Of a stretch of DNA of 41,067 nt, positions 26,513 through 36,100 are shown one piece after another. The notes under the pieces were generated by a model. It worked only from the letters and a program-made list of their open reading frames with translations. It was not told the DNA's origin and ran no database searches. Source of the DNA: Flavobacteriaceae bacterium (GTDB lineage Bacteria; Bacteroidota; Bacteroidia; Flavobacteriales; Flavobacteriaceae). Both the position numbers and the translations under genes were made by a program. The DNA is taken from NCBI GenBank assembly GCA_030835845.1, contig JAUROD010000059.1, positions 1-41,067 of the forward strand. The letters run 5' to 3'. The number at the start of each line of letters is the position of its first letter. Positions within the stretch are counted from its first letter, which is position 1.

Positions 26513-27703
26513 ATGAAACAAACCGTTGTTGTTGGTCTTTCCGGTGGAGTTGATTCTAGTGTCGCCGCCTATCTTCTAAAAGAGCAGGGATATAATGTCA
26601 TTGGTCTTTTTATGAAAAACTGGCATGACGAAAGCGTGACAATATCTGCTGAGTGCCCATGGTTAGAAGATAGTCATGATGCAATGATTGTAGCCGAAAA
26701 ACTTGGAATCCCTTTTCAAACGGTCGATTTAAGTGAGCAATATAAAGAGCGTATTGTTGATTATATGTTCGATGAGTATAAAAACGGTAGGACTCCTAAT
26801 CCTGATATTTTGTGTAATCGAGAAATAAAATTCGATCTCTTTCTTGATATTGCACTTTCGTTAAATGCTGACTTTGTTGCAACGGGTCATTATTGTCAAA
26901 AGACTACTACTAATACAAGTAAAGCTGAAATTCATCATCTTCTTGCTGGAAATGATAGCGCCAAAGATCAATCCTATTTTTTATGTCAACTTACTCAAAA
27001 TCAATTATCTAAAGTTTTGTTTCCGATAGGACATCTAAAAAAACATGATGTACGTAAAATAGCGTACGAACAAGAGTTGGTCACAGCTGAAAAAAAAGAT
27101 TCCCAGGGACTTTGTTTCATTGGAAAAGTTAGATTACCTGACTTTTTACAACAACAATTGGCTCCTAAAAAAGGTGTTATAATTGAAATTCCTAAGGATT
27201 TTCAAGGCTATTCAATAGCTCCAACAAATAATTCTAATCAACAAGAATTTCTCAATTATCATTCTTCAAAAGTAATATATTCTCAAAAGGACGGATTAAT
27301 TGTTGGCGAGCATCAAGGGGCTCATTATTTTACAAAAGGACAACGAAAAGGATTATCAGTTGGGGGCACGGTTGAACCTCTCTTCGTTTTGGATACTGAT
27401 GTTAAGAATAATATTATTTATACAGGTCAAGGAAAAAGTCATCCAGGATTGTATCGTCGAGGTTTACTTGTGAAGTCCCCAGACATACATTGGGTACGTG
27501 AAGACATGACCTTAAATCAAGGAGATCGACTTGAAGTCCAAGCAAGGATACGATATAGACAGCCTCTTGAGGAAGCTAAACTTTATCTTGAAGAAGAGGG
27601 TCTTTTTATTTTATTTGAACATCCTCAGTCTGCTATTGCTGAAGGGCAATTCGTTGCTTGGTATAACGGAAGTGAACTACTTGGGTCAGGTGTGATATCT
27701 TAA
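26513..27703 (+). CDS. mnmA: tRNA-specific 2-thiouridylase MnmA
   Basis: A 396-residue enzyme that installs the 2-thio group of wobble uridine 34 in tRNAs for Lys, Glu and Gln. The PP-loop is [14 protein letters not shown] (9-22). The two catalytic cysteines are present: Cys101 in [12 protein letters not shown] and Cys201 in [14 protein letters not shown] and KDQSYFL are also family motifs. A short insertion after residue 220 ([13 protein letters not shown]) looks lineage-specific and resembles the slightly longer MnmA of flavobacteria. The gene ends tail to tail with lysA, their stop codons overlapping at 27700-27703. Confidence 0.96.
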   Translation: MKQTVVVGLSGGVDSSVAAYLLKEQGYNVIGLFMKNWHDESVTISAECPWLEDSHDAMIVAEKLGIPFQTVDLSEQYKERIVDYMFDEYKNGRTPNPDILCNREIKFDLFLDIALSLNADFVATGHYCQKTTTNTSKAEIHHLLAGNDSAKDQSYFLCQLTQNQLSKVLFPIGHLKKHDVRKIAYEQELVTAEKKDSQGLCFIGKVRLPDFLQQQLAPKKGVIIEIPKDFQGYSIAPTNNSNQQEFLNYHSSKVIYSQKDGLIVGEHQGAHYFTKGQRKGLSVGGTVEPLFVLDTDVKNNIIYTGQGKSHPGLYRRGLLVKSPDIHWVREDMTLNQGDRLEVQARIRYRQPLEEAKLYLEEEGLFILFEHPQSAIAEGQFVAWYNGSELLGSGVIS

Positions 27704-28932
27704 GCTTCCTTTAGTTCCTTAGCATGTTTAAAGTCTATTTCAATTTGATTTCTAAGCAAATCTTCAAACCTTTCTTCTTCACGAATTAAGTGTGCTTCAC
27801 CCTGATGCCAGAGTACTTCAGCTGGTCGAAAACGAGAATTGTAGTTACTTGACATTGTTTGACAATAAGCTCCAGCATTTCGAAAGGCAAGATAATCACC
27901 CTCACTGATTTCAGCGATTCTTCTATTACTCCCAAAAGTATCTGTTTCACATATATAGCCAACCACAGAATAAAAGCGTTCCCTGCCACTTGGGTTGGTA
28001 ATATTTTCAATATGATGAAAAGAACCATAAAGCATTGGCCTTATAAGATGATTGAAGCCACTATCTACTTGTGCAAAAACAGTAGATGTAGTTTGTTTCA
28101 CAACATTAACTTTAGTTAAAAAATAACCTGCTTCACTTACAAGAAACTTGCCTGGTTCGAATGCCAATGTTAATGAACGTCCATATTCAGCACAAAAAGC
28201 ATTAAATTTTTCGGTTAATTTGTCACCTAATTCTTCAATATTTGTTTCAATGTCTCCTTCCTTATAAGGTACTTTGAAGCCTGATCCAAAGTCAATAAAT
28301 TCCAACGAATCGAAATTTCTTGCGGCATCAAAAAGAATTTCTGTTGCATATAGAAATACATCAATGTCAAGAATGTCACTACCTGTATGCATGTGAATTC
28401 CATTTATCTTCATTTTAGTTAATTCGATAATTCGAAGCAAATGGGGCATTTGATGGATTGAAATTCCAAACTTTGAATCAATATGACCGACAGATATATT
28501 GCTATTTCCACCTGCCATTACATGAGGATTTATTCGAATACAAACAGGAATTTCAGGGTATTTACTTCCAAACTGTTCAAGAATAGAAAGGTTATCAATA
28601 TTAATTTGTACCCCTAATTTTGCTACCTCTTCAATTTCATTCAAAGAGACTCCGTTTGGAGTATAGATTATCTTAGATGGATTAAATCCTGCTTTAATAC
28701 CAAGTTGAACTTCTTGGATGGATACCGTATCTAATCCTGCTCCTAATGATTCAATGTACTTTAAAATTGAAATATTGTTTAACGCTTTTGTAGCATAATG
28801 TACTCTTAGCTGATCAACACCCTTAAAAGCACTTGTAAGTCGTTGGTATTGTGATTTTATTTTCTCTGCATCATAGACATAAAGAGGACCCTTAAACTGT
28901 TTGGCGATTTGCTGTAAGTCAGTGTGTTTCAT
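27700..28932 (-). CDS. lysA: Diaminopimelate decarboxylase
   Basis: A 410-residue PLP enzyme that converts meso-diaminopimelate to lysine, the last step of the pathway in which dapD (39135-39941) also acts. The PLP lysine is Lys49 in HYATKAL. Family segments include [44 protein letters not shown] and a late [16 protein letters not shown]. The reading frame extends to 28971, but a TATTTTTG promoter lies between that codon and the ATG at 28932, so the later start is chosen. It is divergent from sucC across 170 bases and convergent with mnmA. Confidence 0.95.
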   Translation of the reverse strand: MKHTDLQQIAKQFKGPLYVYDAEKIKSQYQRLTSAFKGVDQLRVHYATKALNNISILKYIESLGAGLDTVSIQEVQLGIKAGFNPSKIIYTPNGVSLNEIEEVAKLGVQINIDNLSILEQFGSKYPEIPVCIRINPHVMAGGNSNISVGHIDSKFGISIHQMPHLLRIIELTKMKINGIHMHTGSDILDIDVFLYATEILFDAARNFDSLEFIDFGSGFKVPYKEGDIETNIEELGDKLTEKFNAFCAEYGRSLTLAFEPGKFLVSEAGYFLTKVNVVKQTTSTVFAQVDSGFNHLIRPMLYGSFHHIENITNPSGRERFYSVVGYICETDTFGSNRRIAEISEGDYLAFRNAGAYCQTMSSNYNSRFRPAEVLWHQGEAHLIREEERFEDLLRNQIEIDFKHAKELKEA

Positions 28933-28948
28933 CCGTAAAAAATTTGAG

Positions 28949-28956
28949 CAAAAATA
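28949..28956 (-). promoter_or_regulatory. -7 promoter element of lysA
   Basis: On the minus strand this reads TATTTTTG, an exact TAnnTTTG match, 16 bases before the lysA ATG at 28932. It rules out the longer in-frame start at 28971, which would lie upstream of the promoter. Confidence 0.5.
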
Positions 28957-29072
28957 GGAACTAAACTTCAATATAAATGCCTGTATCAGTAATATTTGAA
29001 AAATATAATAAAATGTTATAAATAAAACAATTTCTTTTTTAAGTTGACATAGGTAACTCAGTATAGATTTGT

Positions 29073-29080
29073 TATTTTTG
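29073..29080 (+). promoter_or_regulatory. -7 promoter element of sucC
   Basis: TATTTTTG matches TAnnTTTG exactly, 22 bases before the sucC ATG at 29103. A TTG at 29044-29046 lies 26 bases upstream, slightly beyond the usual -33 spacing. Confidence 0.5.
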
Positions 29081-29102
29081 ACCCTTAAATCATATAGAAA
29101 AA

Positions 29103-30296
29103 ATGAACTTACACGAATATCAAGGAAAAGAGATTTTAGCTAGTTTTGGAGTAGGTATCCAACGTGGAATTGTTGCACAAAATTCTGAAGAAGCAGTAAC
29201 TGCAGCAAAGTCACTCACAGAAAGTACTGGTTCAGGTTGGCATGTAATTAAGGCTCAAGTTCATGCAGGTGGACGAGGTAAAGGAGGTGGTGTAAAACTT
29301 GCCAAAAACCTTGATGAGGTTCGTTCTATCACTGATAAAATAATTGGGATGCAACTTGTTACCCCGCAAACACCACCTGAGGGTAAGCCTGTGCATCAGG
29401 TTTTGATTGCTGAAGACGTTTATTATCCTGGTGAATCCGAGCCTAGTGAATTTTATGTTTCAGTTTTACTAAATCGAGCTTCTGGCAGAAATATGATAAT
29501 GTATTCAACAGAAGGAGGAATGGATATTGAAACAGTTGCTGAAGAAACTCCTCATTTGATTTTCACCGAAGAAATTGATCCTGCATTAGGAATTCAAAGC
29601 TTTCAGGCGAGAAAAGTAGCCTTCAATCTTGGTTTAAGTGGAAAGGCTTTCAAAGAGATGACTAAATTTATAACAGCATTATATACAGCTTATGTAAATT
29701 CGGATTCTTCTTTATTTGAAATAAACCCTGTACTTAAAACATCTGACGATCGTATAATAGCAGTAGATGCTAAAGTAATACTCGATGATAATGCGCTTTT
29801 TCGTCATCCTGACTATGCTGCCCTTCGTGATATTCGAGAAGAAAATCCGATCGAGGTTGAGGCTGGAGAAGTTGGACTTAATTATGTAGATCTTGATGGA
29901 AATGTTGGTTGTATGGTAAATGGCGCTGGTTTGGCTATGGCTACTATGGATTTAATCAAGCAAGCAGGAGGGTCGCCAGCTAATTTTCTTGATGTTGGAG
30001 GAACTGCAGATGCTGCACGTGTAGAAATTGCATTTAGAATTATTTTGAAAGACCCTGGAGTTAAGGCTATCTTGGTCAACATATTTGGAGGTATTGTACG
30101 TTGTGACCGAGTTGCTCAGGGAATTGTAGATGCTTATAAAAATATGGGTGATGCTATAAAAGTTCCAATCATTGTTAGATTACAAGGAACAAATGCAGAC
30201 ATAGCTAAAGAGCTTATTGATAACTCTGGACTTAATGTTCTTTCTGCTACAGCATTTCAAGAAGCTGCAGATAAAGTGCAAGAAGCAGTTTTGTAA
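29103..30296 (+). CDS. sucC: Succinate-CoA ligase (ADP-forming), beta subunit
   Basis: A 397-residue ATP-grasp subunit of succinyl-CoA synthetase, the TCA-cycle enzyme that makes ATP or GTP from succinyl-CoA. It starts [17 protein letters not shown], has [16 protein letters not shown] in the nucleotide-binding region, and the C-terminal half carries [18 protein letters not shown] and [16 protein letters not shown]. All are standard. The alpha subunit gene sucD is not in this window, and a terminator-like hairpin follows, so sucC is transcribed alone here. This split arrangement is frequent in Bacteroidota, as far as I recall. Confidence 0.96.
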   Translation: MNLHEYQGKEILASFGVGIQRGIVAQNSEEAVTAAKSLTESTGSGWHVIKAQVHAGGRGKGGGVKLAKNLDEVRSITDKIIGMQLVTPQTPPEGKPVHQVLIAEDVYYPGESEPSEFYVSVLLNRASGRNMIMYSTEGGMDIETVAEETPHLIFTEEIDPALGIQSFQARKVAFNLGLSGKAFKEMTKFITALYTAYVNSDSSLFEINPVLKTSDDRIIAVDAKVILDDNALFRHPDYAALRDIREENPIEVEAGEVGLNYVDLDGNVGCMVNGAGLAMATMDLIKQAGGSPANFLDVGGTADAARVEIAFRIILKDPGVKAILVNIFGGIVRCDRVAQGIVDAYKNMGDAIKVPIIVRLQGTNADIAKELIDNSGLNVLSATAFQEAADKVQEAVL

Positions 30297-30326
30297 GACA
30301 AACTGTCATCTAATACTTACAATATT

Positions 30327-30350
30327 ATGTCATATTGACATGTTTTTTTT
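30327..30350 (+). terminator. Intrinsic terminator after sucC
   Basis: ATGTCA (30327-30332) and TGACAT (30336-30341) form a 6-base stem with a TAT loop, followed by G and eight T. It lies 31 bases after the sucC stop codon. The stem is short, so termination may be partial. Confidence 0.55.
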
Positions 30351-30400
30351 GTTGGTTTAGCTTTTGCTATTTGTGTAAATGTTAAACTTTAAAAATTTAC

Positions 30401-30832
30401 ATGATGAATTTAATTAAAACACAAACTGCAGACACTTGGTTCCCTTTTATAGCCGATGAAATTTTTAGAAATAGTTGGTTTTTTGACGACTCCAATTTTT
30501 CAACTAATATACCAGCTGTAAATGTCAAAGAGCTTGACAAACAATTTACAATTGAAATTGCTGCTCCAGGACAAAAAAAACATGATTTCGAGATTGAATT
30601 AGAGAATAACCTGATTACTATTAGTTCTTCAACCAATACCGAATCCGAAGATTTAAAAGCTTTCACTAGACGAGAATTCTCCCTAAATGCTTTCAAAAGA
30701 TCATTCACCCTTCCAGATTCAGTGGATAATACAAAGATCAAGGCTGATTATTCGAATGGGATACTTTCCATTAATCTTCCAAAACGTAAAGAGGCTCTTC
30801 CGCAACCAAAAAAAAGAATTGCCATTAATTAA
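30401..30832 (+). CDS. Hsp20 / alpha-crystallin family small heat-shock protein
   Basis: A 143-residue small heat-shock protein that holds unfolding proteins as an ATP-independent chaperone. The alpha-crystallin domain spans about residues 35-140, from PAVNVKELDKQFTIEIAAPG through FTRREFSLNAFKRSFTLP to the conserved GILSINLP segment near the C-terminus. A second Met directly follows the first (ATGATG), so either codon could start translation. Near 30362-30370 there is only an imperfect -7-like sequence. The gene is monocistronic, flanked by hairpin terminators on both sides. Confidence 0.92.
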   Translation: MMNLIKTQTADTWFPFIADEIFRNSWFFDDSNFSTNIPAVNVKELDKQFTIEIAAPGQKKHDFEIELENNLITISSSTNTESEDLKAFTRREFSLNAFKRSFTLPDSVDNTKIKADYSNGILSINLPKRKEALPQPKKRIAIN

Positions 30833-30855
30833 GATTTAATTATTTGTTTTTGATT

Positions 30856-30896
30856 AAAAGAAGCCGTCACATAAACTGAGACAGCTTCTTTTTTTT
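30856..30896 (+). terminator. Intrinsic terminator after the Hsp20 gene
   Basis: AAAAGAAGC (30856-30864) pairs with GCTTCTTTT (30884-30892). After one C-A mismatch the stem continues with GTC (30866-30868) against GAC (30880-30882), and a T-run follows to 30896. The upstream A-run could make it partly bidirectional, but the neighbour on the right is also on the plus strand. Confidence 0.85.
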
Positions 30897-30938
30897 CATC
30901 TTTAATTTCCTTACATTTAATTTTATATAACTATTAAT

Positions 30939-32432
30939 ATGAAAAATATAATGGCTTTTAGAAGTTTGATTTTAATATTTCTGACTTCGACATTTTTACA
31001 TGCTCAAGATAGAGCACTTCCAATAGACAAAATAGTTGTTACAAATCATACTACTACGATTAAAAATGTAACTGTTAACTATCAAGCAGAGACTGGAACT
31101 CAACCAGTTTGGAATGAAAAGGGGCAACCAATTGCCTCTCTATTTTATACATATTACCGTAGGACAAATGTTAAGAACAGTACCCATCGACCATTAATTT
31201 TTTCATTTAATGGTGGTCCAGGATCCGCATCTGTTTGGATGCACGTAGCTTATACAGGTCCTAGAATTTTAAAAATTGATGATGAGGGTTATCCTGTTCA
31301 ACCTTATGGTTATGAATCCAATCCCTATTCTATTTTGGATGTAGCTGATATTGTGTATATAAATCCAGTAAATACAGGATATTCAAGAATGGTTGAGGTA
31401 GATGGTAAAATGCCCGACCGTAAAAAGTTCTTTGGTATCAATGCTGACATTGAATATCTAGCTGAGTGGCTAAATACCTTTGTGAGTAGGAAGCAACGTT
31501 GGGAGTCACCCAAATATTTAATTGGGGAAAGTTATGGAGGAACTCGAGTAATGGGTCTTTCATTGGCTCTTCAAAATAATCAGTGGATGTATTTGAATGG
31601 TGTTATAATGGTTTCTCCAGCAGATTACAAAACCTTGAGAACAGGTGGTCCATTAGCATCCTCACTAAATCTCCCTTATTATACTGCAGCAGCATGGTAC
31701 CATAAACAATTACCTTCTGCTTTACAAGAAAAAGATTTGACTGATATTTTACCTGAAGCTGAAGAATTTGCTATCAATACATTAATGCCAACTCTTGCAA
31801 AAGGAGGTTTTTTATCTCTTGAAGAAAAACAGAAAATTGCTGATAAAATGAGTTATTATTCGGGTATTTCTTCAAAGGTTTTAATGCAACATAACCTTGA
31901 TCTACCTACACGCTATTTTTGGAAAGAACTCCTTAGAGATCAGGGAAAAAATATTGGACGCCTAGATTCTAGATATTTAGGTATTGATAAAAAGGAATCT
32001 GGCACAGGACCTGATTATAGTGCAGAATTAACCTCGTGGTTGCATTCTTTTACTCCAGCAATCAACCATTATATTCGAAAAGAACTTAAGTTCGAAACAG
32101 ACATTAAATATAATATGTTTGGACCAGTAAGACCTTGGGATAACGAAAATGATAATACCCGTGATAACCTTCGCCAAGCCATGGCTCAAAATCCCTATTT
32201 ACATGTAATGACTCAATCAGGCTATTACGATGGAGCAACAACCTATTTTGCAGCAAAGTATTCACAATGGCAAATGGATCCTAGTGGAAAACTAAGAGAT
32301 CGTTTTTCTTTCAAAGGGTACCGGAGTGGACATATGATGTATTTGCGGAGAGAGGATTTAAAGAAAGCAAACCAAGATATACGCGAGTTTTTAATTCTAT
32401 CTAATCCCAACGGTAAATCTGCTAAGTATTAA
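30939..32432 (+). CDS. S10 family serine carboxypeptidase (secreted)
   Basis: A 497-residue secreted serine carboxypeptidase of peptidase family S10. A signal peptide ends near residue 22 (TSTFLHAQ). The catalytic triad is Ser198 in LIGESYGGTR, Asp431 in GYYDGATTYF and His465 in YRSGHMMY; the substrate-binding FNGGPGSAS is at 90-98. Family members remove C-terminal residues from peptides, often at acidic pH. No type IX secretion tail is seen, so a periplasmic site is likely. It stands alone after the Hsp20 terminator and converges with uvrB, whose stop codon lies 10 bases away. Confidence 0.93.
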   Translation: MKNIMAFRSLILIFLTSTFLHAQDRALPIDKIVVTNHTTTIKNVTVNYQAETGTQPVWNEKGQPIASLFYTYYRRTNVKNSTHRPLIFSFNGGPGSASVWMHVAYTGPRILKIDDEGYPVQPYGYESNPYSILDVADIVYINPVNTGYSRMVEVDGKMPDRKKFFGINADIEYLAEWLNTFVSRKQRWESPKYLIGESYGGTRVMGLSLALQNNQWMYLNGVIMVSPADYKTLRTGGPLASSLNLPYYTAAAWYHKQLPSALQEKDLTDILPEAEEFAINTLMPTLAKGGFLSLEEKQKIADKMSYYSGISSKVLMQHNLDLPTRYFWKELLRDQGKNIGRLDSRYLGIDKKESGTGPDYSAELTSWLHSFTPAINHYIRKELKFETDIKYNMFGPVRPWDNENDNTRDNLRQAMAQNPYLHVMTQSGYYDGATTYFAAKYSQWQMDPSGKLRDRFSFKGYRSGHMMYLRREDLKKANQDIREFLILSNPNGKSAKY

Positions 32433-32442
32433 CGAAAAGTTT

Positions 32443-34431
32443 TTATAATTGATTTTGTAGAGATTTGATGTCGTCCCGAAGTGAAGCAGCTTTTATGAAG
32501 TCAAGTTCTTTAGCTGCCTTTTCCATTGCTTTGCGTGTGTCACGAATCTTTTGCTCTATTTGTGGTTTAGTCAAATATCGATTGGCTTCTTCTGCAGCTT
32601 TTCTTTCTTCTTTTTCTTGTGCATAAGTAGCTACTGAATTAGCCGAAAGCGCATTGTCAAGAGATTTATTTAAAGCAGTAGGTGTTATTTTATTATCCGT
32701 ATTGTATTTAGTTTGCTTATTTCTCCGGTAATTCGTTTCATCAATTGTTTGCTGCATTGATCGAGTGATTTTATCAGCATACATGATTGCTCTTCCGTTT
32801 ACATTTCTTGCTGCTCTTCCCACTGTTTGTGTAAGAGAGCGAGCTGACCTCAGAAAACCTTCTTTATCAGCATCTAAAATGGCAACTAAAGACACTTCTG
32901 GAAGATCAAGCCCTTCACGAAGTAAATTCACACCTATTAATACATCAAAAAGTCCTTTTCGTAAATCTTGCATAATTTGAACTCTTTCCAACGTATCGAC
33001 GTCACTGTGAATATATTGGCAACGAATCTGCATCCTTCCCATATACTTAGTAAGTTCTTCTGCCATTCTTTTTGTCAGTGTAGTGACAAGTGTTCGTTCG
33101 TCTTTTTCAACTCTTTGCTGGATTTCTTCAATTAAATCATCAATTTGATTTTCACTTGGACGTACCTCTATAATTGGATCCAATAAACCTGTTGGACGAA
33201 TAATTTGTTCCACATAAATACCCTCCGACTTTTCTAATTCATAGTCAGCAGGTGTTGCACTTACAAACATAACTTGGTTTTGAAGCCCTTCAAATTCATC
33301 AAACTTCAATGGACGATTATCCATGGCTGCTGGTAAACGAAAACCATATTCAACTAGATTTTCTTTTCTACTTCTATCCCCTCCATACATTGCCTGAACC
33401 TGTGACACAGTAACGTGACTTTCGTCAATAACCATTAAATAGTCCTCTGGAAAATAATCTAGCAAACAAAATGGACGAGTTCCTGGAGCGCGACCGTCTA
33501 GATAACGAGAATAGTTTTCAATACCTGAACAATAGCCTAACTCTCGTATCATCTCTAAGTCGAAATTAGTACGTTCTTCCAACCTTTTTGCTTCAAGAGG
33601 CTTTCCCACTTCTCTAAAAAAATCAACTTGTTTAACCATGTCATCCTGAATTTGATGAATTGCGTTTTGTAAAACATCAGGGGAGGTAACAAACATGTTT
33701 GCAGGATAAATATTTAATCTTTCATATTTTTCAATTAATTGATTATTAATTGGATCAAAAGCTTCAATTTCTTCGATTTCATCTCCAAAAAAGTGAATGC
33801 GAAAAGCTGTGTCTGCATAAGATGGAAAAATATCAACTACATCTCCTTTAACACGAAAGTTTCCATGGGTAAATTCAGATGTTGTTCTAGAATATAGACT
33901 TTGTACGAGACGATGAAGTAATTTTGTACGAGAAATCACCTCATTTTGAGCAATATGAATTACGTTCTTTTTAAATTCTGCAGGATTTCCAATACCATAT
34001 AAACAAGATACTGAGGCTACCACAATAATATCTCTTCGTCCAGATAGTAGAGAGGAAGAAGTGCTAAGCCTAAGTTTTTCAATTTCTTCATTGATAGATA
34101 AATCCTTTTCAATGTATGTCCCTGTTACTGGTATATATGCCTCTGGCTGGTAGTAGTCATAATAAGAGACAAAATATTCAACTGCATTATTTGGAAAAAA
34201 TTGTTTGAATTCTGAGTACAATTGAGCTGCTAATGTTTTATTGTGAGCTAACACCAATGTTGGACGTTGTAACTCTTGTACTACATTAGCTACCGTAAAT
34301 GTTTTTCCTGAGCCAGTGACTCCCTGTAAAGTCATGTACTTTTCATCCCCAGCAAATCCATCGCAAAGTTGTTTTATTGCTTTAGGCTGATCACCAGTGG
34401 GTAAAAATTCAGATTCTAATTGAAATGGCAT
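32443..34431 (-). CDS. uvrB: Excinuclease ABC subunit B
   Basis: A 662-residue UvrB, the damage-verifying helicase-like subunit of nucleotide excision repair. The Walker A motif is GVTGSGKTFT (38-47). The beta-hairpin region shows YYDYYQPEAYIP, and helicase motifs include VIDESHVT, VSATPADYE, and the C-terminal LREGLDLPEVSLVAILDAD with QTVGRAARN. The final UVR motif, which binds UvrC, is at about 625-660 (MEKAAKELDFIKAASLRDDI). Length is normal for the family. It is divergent from the kinase-like gene over 110 bases and convergent with the S10 peptidase. Confidence 0.97.
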   Translation of the reverse strand: MPFQLESEFLPTGDQPKAIKQLCDGFAGDEKYMTLQGVTGSGKTFTVANVVQELQRPTLVLAHNKTLAAQLYSEFKQFFPNNAVEYFVSYYDYYQPEAYIPVTGTYIEKDLSINEEIEKLRLSTSSSLLSGRRDIIVVASVSCLYGIGNPAEFKKNVIHIAQNEVISRTKLLHRLVQSLYSRTTSEFTHGNFRVKGDVVDIFPSYADTAFRIHFFGDEIEEIEAFDPINNQLIEKYERLNIYPANMFVTSPDVLQNAIHQIQDDMVKQVDFFREVGKPLEAKRLEERTNFDLEMIRELGYCSGIENYSRYLDGRAPGTRPFCLLDYFPEDYLMVIDESHVTVSQVQAMYGGDRSRKENLVEYGFRLPAAMDNRPLKFDEFEGLQNQVMFVSATPADYELEKSEGIYVEQIIRPTGLLDPIIEVRPSENQIDDLIEEIQQRVEKDERTLVTTLTKRMAEELTKYMGRMQIRCQYIHSDVDTLERVQIMQDLRKGLFDVLIGVNLLREGLDLPEVSLVAILDADKEGFLRSARSLTQTVGRAARNVNGRAIMYADKITRSMQQTIDETNYRRNKQTKYNTDNKITPTALNKSLDNALSANSVATYAQEKEERKAAEEANRYLTKPQIEQKIRDTRKAMEKAAKELDFIKAASLRDDIKSLQNQL

Positions 34432-34519
34432 GGTTGAAAATCAAGAACCTAAAATAACCATAATTCTTTCAATTTTGCGGGTTCTTTGACAATTCTTAAG
34501 AATATTTTAAAAAAGAAGC

Positions 34520-34527
34520 TACCTTTG
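34520..34527 (+). promoter_or_regulatory. -7 promoter element of the kinase-like gene
   Basis: TACCTTTG matches TAnnTTTG exactly and ends 14 bases before the ATG at 34542, indicating that this uncharacterised gene has its own promoter. Confidence 0.5.
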
Positions 34528-34541
34528 GAAAAACCCTTTGT

Positions 34542-35612
34542 ATGGAAGAAAAATTAATTTCTCAGAAGAAACCCTTTTTCCCTATCATACCTAGGTTAAA
34601 TCAATACCTTCAGCAATACAATCGTTGGGTGTTTACTCCTATTTTTTATGATGATTTATTACGTTTCTCAGGCTCAATTGTGGTATATGATGAAAATGAC
34701 AATGACACTTTATGGATACGAGTCTATTATACAGATAGTGAGCGAGAGGATATTGATTATAATTTAAAAAAAGTATATACCTTACTTCATTCAGATGGAA
34801 ATGAATCTTCATTGCCTTACCTAAATGTAGATGCAATTGACTATTGTACATTCGGTAATTCCAAACCCTTTAGGATTAAAATTCGAAATATTTTAAATGA
34901 CAACTTCACTTATTTTTATGTCAAAAGAACAGATGCTTCAAGAGTATATGGATTGGAGTTTGAACATATGTTATCGCCTTACAATCTCAACTTTTTAGTT
35001 AACAATTCTACATTAATAGAAGAACATATTGCAGGCATACCAGGCGATGTGTTCATTAATGATTTTTTAGCAGATTGTACTCCTTCTCAACAGGCGCAAA
35101 TTGCTAAGGAATATGTGAAATTTAATGAACGTTGTATGATTCGATTATTGGGTGATATGCGTGCGTATAATTATGTTGTTATCCCTACTCATGATTTTGA
35201 TCAAGTAGTTTATAAAATTAGAGCAATTGATTTCGATCAGCAATCTTATGAAGGAAAATTAAAGGTATATCGACCACAATTTTTCATAGAAAATTTTCCA
35301 TTGATTAAAGTTGTTAAAGAAAAACTCACCTTAGATTCAATTAATCAATATAAAATTGAGGAACGTTCTATTGTAGCGAAAAGAATAATTAGCTCTGGGG
35401 TTCGTCTTGAAAGCTTAGTGGAAATTATGCGATCAGATGGTCTGACCCGTACTGATTTTTTAAAAAACCTAGCAGCAGAAATCTATAAGTTCACCAAAGA
35501 TGAAGCATTTATGGAAGTACAAAATATGGGAGATATTATGAGTGCCTCATTGGCTTATGTAAGGAGACACTACGAAAACCTTAATATGACTAAACTTATT
35601 CGCTCTAGTTAA
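34542..35612 (+). CDS. Uncharacterised protein with protein-kinase-like catalytic motifs
   Basis: A 356-residue cytoplasmic protein with no signal peptide or membrane span. I do not recognise a named family. Its middle part shows the residue pattern of the protein-kinase/aminoglycoside-phosphotransferase fold. Lys128 (FYVKRTD) is a candidate ATP-binding lysine, EEHIAGIPGDVFI (160-172) resembles a hinge, Asp205-x4-Asn210 (GDMRAYN) has catalytic-loop spacing, and Asp230 (IDFD) fits the DFG position. The N-terminal 110 residues are not assignable, and the C-terminal part (about 245-345) looks helical. No glycine-rich loop is obvious. Kinase fold is inference and the substrate is unknown. It has its own promoter and overlaps the end of the convergent PRiA4_ORF3 gene by 4 bases. 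Confidence 0.7.
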   Translation: MEEKLISQKKPFFPIIPRLNQYLQQYNRWVFTPIFYDDLLRFSGSIVVYDENDNDTLWIRVYYTDSEREDIDYNLKKVYTLLHSDGNESSLPYLNVDAIDYCTFGNSKPFRIKIRNILNDNFTYFYVKRTDASRVYGLEFEHMLSPYNLNFLVNNSTLIEEHIAGIPGDVFINDFLADCTPSQQAQIAKEYVKFNERCMIRLLGDMRAYNYVVIPTHDFDQVVYKIRAIDFDQQSYEGKLKVYRPQFFIENFPLIKVVKEKLTLDSINQYKIEERSIVAKRIISSGVRLESLVEIMRSDGLTRTDFLKNLAAEIYKFTKDEAFMEVQNMGDIMSASLAYVRRHYENLNMTKLIRSS

Positions 35613-36100
35613 TAGAAGTCAGCATCGTCATAATCCAACAAACCTTCGTCATCATCTTCCTCATTAAAATCATCATTTGTTTCATCAGATGAAAATTTTT
35701 TTTCGGGTGCCTCTTCAGGTATTTCACCTTGAGCAAAAATTAGATTAGGATAAAGTGTTCCTGGATGAGAATCACCAACCTCCATTAGTTCAACAAAAAA
35801 GGTCCACATTGATAAAAAATCATACACATAGATTAAGTGATGATTTTCAGCATTGAAAAATTCATCAATACTCTTTTCTGCCATTGAACTTGTTCCCTCA
35901 CCCATATCAAGTAAAGGAATTTCCTCTCCTTGTTCCCAATTTTCGTTTGTTTCATAAAAGGAAGCCATTTCGCTTCCACCAAATCCAAATGATTGTGCTA
36001 TGGCATAATGAAAGTCTTCTAAACTAGCATTTGCCTCTATTTCAAGGTCACGGAGAATATCTTCTTGCGTATCTAATATTATTCTAAAGCGATAAATCAT
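35609..36100 (-). CDS. PRiA4_ORF3-like / IS1096 passenger-like domain protein
   Basis: A 163-residue protein resembling the plasmid pRiA4b ORF-3 family. Typical features are the N-terminal YRFRIILDTQEDILRDLEI, the following LEDFHYAIAQSFGF helix and FYETNENWEQG, and the later YVYDFLSMWTFFVELM. The function of the family is unknown; some members are passengers of IS1096-like elements, which explains the name. The C-terminus (about 136-163) is strongly acidic (FNEEDDDEGLLDYDDADFY) and probably disordered. Here there is no transposase or inverted repeat, and the start overlaps the ctaA stop codon (ATGA), so it is an ordinary operon gene in a housekeeping run. Confidence 0.82.
   Translation of the reverse strand: MIYRFRIILDTQEDILRDLEIEANASLEDFHYAIAQSFGFGGSEMASFYETNENWEQGEEIPLLDMGEGTSSMAEKSIDEFFNAENHHLIYVYDFLSMWTFFVELMEVGDSHPGTLYPNLIFAQGEIPEEAPEKKFSSDETNDDFNEEDDDEGLLDYDDADFY

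Noticed and set aside
28933-28971. Upstream start of lysA
   Set aside because: An exact TATTTTTG promoter lies between this codon and ATG 28932.
35609-36100. Transposon passenger gene or insertion sequence remnant
   Set aside because: The PRiA4_ORF3 family name suggests IS1096, but there is no transposase, no terminal repeats, and the gene is translationally coupled to ctaA.
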